A stretch of DNA of 7,027 nucleotides from Methanobacteriota archaeon. Its GTDB lineage: Archaea; Thermoplasmatota; Thermoplasmata; RBG-16-68-12. The stretch's first letter is position 1; each line of letters opens with the position of its first letter. The position numbers and the translations under genes were made by a program. Of this stretch, positions 6,326-7,027 are shown in pieces. The stretch is taken from positions 1 to 7,027 of the forward strand of contig VBLV01000100.1 in assembly GCA_005879045.1 (NCBI GenBank), read 5' to 3'. The notes under the pieces are model-generated. The model was given only the letters and a program-made list of their open reading frames with translations, had not been told where the DNA came from and made no database searches.

Positions 6326-6336
6326 TAATGATTTTC
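6325..6336 (-). promoter_or_regulatory. Candidate TATA box for the envelope-protein gene
   Basis: GAAAATCATTAT on the minus strand, centred about 25 bases upstream of ATG 6306, would give a leaderless or nearly leaderless transcript. It is the most AT-rich stretch of the 6307-6346 gap. Confidence 0.4.
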
Positions 6337-6346
6337 TGGCTTAGCC

Positions 6347-6748
6347 TCAATAGTGATCCGGGATTGGTCCTTCCCACGGTTCTTCAGGGTGGTCGTAGAG
6401 ACAGAAGAAGATTCCGTCGGGGTCCTGAATGTAGGCGATCCGATGCCCGTTTCGCGATGTCCACATGTCTTCCTGCATGAGCTTCTCGAACTTCGGATCG
6501 TCTTTCAGTTTCGCGACGGTCTGGCGGTTGACCCACAGGGTTCTCGTCGCCGGTAGGATGCCGACGCGTTTGAGTCGCTCGTGCGTTTCGGGTACGCTCC
6601 TTACCCGAACCTCAAAGTGGTCGAGCTTGCCTTCGTCGTCCCCACCGCGGTCGATTTCCTCCAGGTCGAAGACGTTGTTGTAGAACTCGATCGACCTCTC
6701 AAGGTCCGTGACACGAATGCCCACGTCACCGATCCAAAGATCGGACAT
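6347..6748 (-). CDS. Glyoxalase/VOC-fold protein with an incomplete first module
   Basis: The 133-residue product matches the vicinal oxygen chelate superfamily. The first half reads GDVGIRVTDLERSIEFYNNVFDLEEI (7-32), the usual beta-alpha-beta start. The second half begins KLDHFEVRVRSVPETHERLKRVGI (41-64) and ends GHRIAYIQDPDGIFFCLYDHPEEPW. Such domains need two beta-alpha-beta-beta-beta modules. Here only a few residues (DRGGDDEG, 33-40) separate the modules, so the last strands of module 1 (normally about 25-30 residues ending in an 'LEL' metal-ligand strand) are missing. The metal-site residues are also unusual: the usual first His is D8, the module-1 Glu is absent, H44 is kept, and the usual last Glu is C116. 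A typical metal-dependent lyase or dioxygenase activity is therefore doubtful. The ATG is preceded by GAGG two bases away and an in-frame TAG. The gene lies just downstream of the 23S rRNA 3' end, same strand. Confidence 0.85.
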   Translation of the reverse strand: MSDLWIGDVGIRVTDLERSIEFYNNVFDLEEIDRGGDDEGKLDHFEVRVRSVPETHERLKRVGILPATRTLWVNRQTVAKLKDDPKFEKLMQEDMWTSRNGHRIAYIQDPDGIFFCLYDHPEEPWEGPIPDHY

Positions 6749-6884
6749 GGCCTCTAGTCGACGCTTTGAAGGAAGAAGGCATTGAGAGCTTGGGCTATCG
6801 CAGTCGATTGCGCGGGAAAATCACGGGACCGACCACATGCGTCCTGTTTGACGGCTAAGCCGCCAACGCACCACCGACGGGTGC
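6749..6884 (-). other. 23S rRNA downstream spacer with two hairpins, no 5S or tRNA seen
   Basis: Read on the minus strand, a 5-bp hairpin GCACC-7-GGTGC (6868-6884) and a 6-bp hairpin GGCGGC-TTA-GCCGTC (6850-6864, one G-U pair) follow the rRNA. A TTTT run lies around 6816-6819 and a pyrimidine-rich stretch near 6768-6780. These could contribute to 3' processing or termination. No 5S rRNA hallmarks and no tRNA T-arm sequence are visible. Confidence 0.4.
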
Positions 6885-7027
6885 TAGTGTGGCTATGGCG
6901 GTTAGTGGCGGCGGGCTGAACACGTCGCCCTTGCGGACTTCGTGCGTACACCCCCGCTCTATCAACGTCGTCGACTACGACGGCCATAAGATGCCTCGTC
7001 TTGAGGGCGGTTTCCGGCTTAGATGCT
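6885..7027 (-). rRNA. rrl: 23S ribosomal RNA, 3' end (partial)
   Basis: The minus strand from the window edge begins AGCATCTAAGC and continues through GGAAACCGCC, CAAGACGAG, GACGACGTTGATAG, GGGGGTGTACGC and GTGTTCAGCC to CACTAAC (6901-6907). This is the conserved order of the last about 150 bases of large-subunit rRNA (in E. coli: AGCATCTAAGCGGGAAAC, GACGACGTTGATAG, GTACTAAT). The helix between CAAGACGAG and GACGACG is short, as in archaea. The mature 3' end is estimated by counting about 15-20 bases beyond CACTAAC and is uncertain by about 15 bases. The rest of the gene lies beyond the window. A 77-codon ORF over this stretch (6754-6987) is spurious. Confidence 0.93.

Noticed and set aside
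6749..6884. 5S rRNA or tRNA gene downstream of 23S
   Set aside because: No 5S core sequence and no T-arm or anticodon-arm pattern on the minus strand; only two small hairpins.
6754..6987. 77-codon minus-strand ORF
   Set aside because: Its first part is a translation of the conserved 23S rRNA 3' end and its rest is rRNA spacer.
1..7027. CRISPR array, insertion sequence, att site or defence cassette
   Set aside because: No spaced direct repeats, transposase, integrase or terminal inverted repeats are visible; gene content is housekeeping plus single accessory genes.

Overview
This looks like a high-GC archaeal chromosome fragment. The evidence is an archaeal-type Trm1 tRNA methyltransferase, a short helicase-less XPF/Mus81-type nuclease with tandem HhH motifs, a THEP1-type NTPase, a DUF6159 membrane protein, and a 23S rRNA 3' end that is not followed by a 5S gene. 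AT-rich TATA-like boxes lie about 25 bases upstream of several starts. A high-GC Thermoplasmatota lineage is my best guess; this is inference and not proven by the sequence.

Layout, left to right. A 5'-truncated THEP1-like P-loop gene (1-429, +) is followed closely by trm1 (471-1586, +). trm1 overlaps tail-to-tail with a DUF6159 membrane protein gene (1569-2414, -). A 460-base gene-poor stretch (2415-2876) follows, holding TATA-like boxes, a strong Shine-Dalgarno sequence with a doubtful small ORF, and conspicuous inverted repeats. Next come a SnoaL/NTF2-like protein (2877-3308, +), the XPF-like nuclease (3380-4057, -) and a divergently transcribed major facilitator transporter (4171-5364, +). 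A cell-envelope protein with three or four membrane spans (5401-6306, -) and a glyoxalase/VOC-fold protein (6347-6748, -) lie on the minus strand. They sit downstream of the 3' end of a 23S rRNA gene (about 6885-7027, -), which runs off the window edge.

The genes do not form one pathway. They are mostly single transcription units in alternating orientation: housekeeping RNA modification and DNA repair, a transporter, and small accessory enzymes. I see no mobile element, CRISPR array or defence cassette, and nothing I would call a new multi-gene system.

The most unusual signal is that two genes near opposite ends, the THEP1-like NTPase and the VOC protein, each appear to lack an internal block of roughly 25-30 residues of the core fold while the reading frame stays open. 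In the NTPase the missing block is the Walker B region; in the VOC protein it is the strands carrying a metal ligand. Other points worth checking are a perfect 15-base palindrome between a TATA-like box and a start codon at 6311-6325, and a multi-tier hairpin in the intergenic region at 2543-2587.
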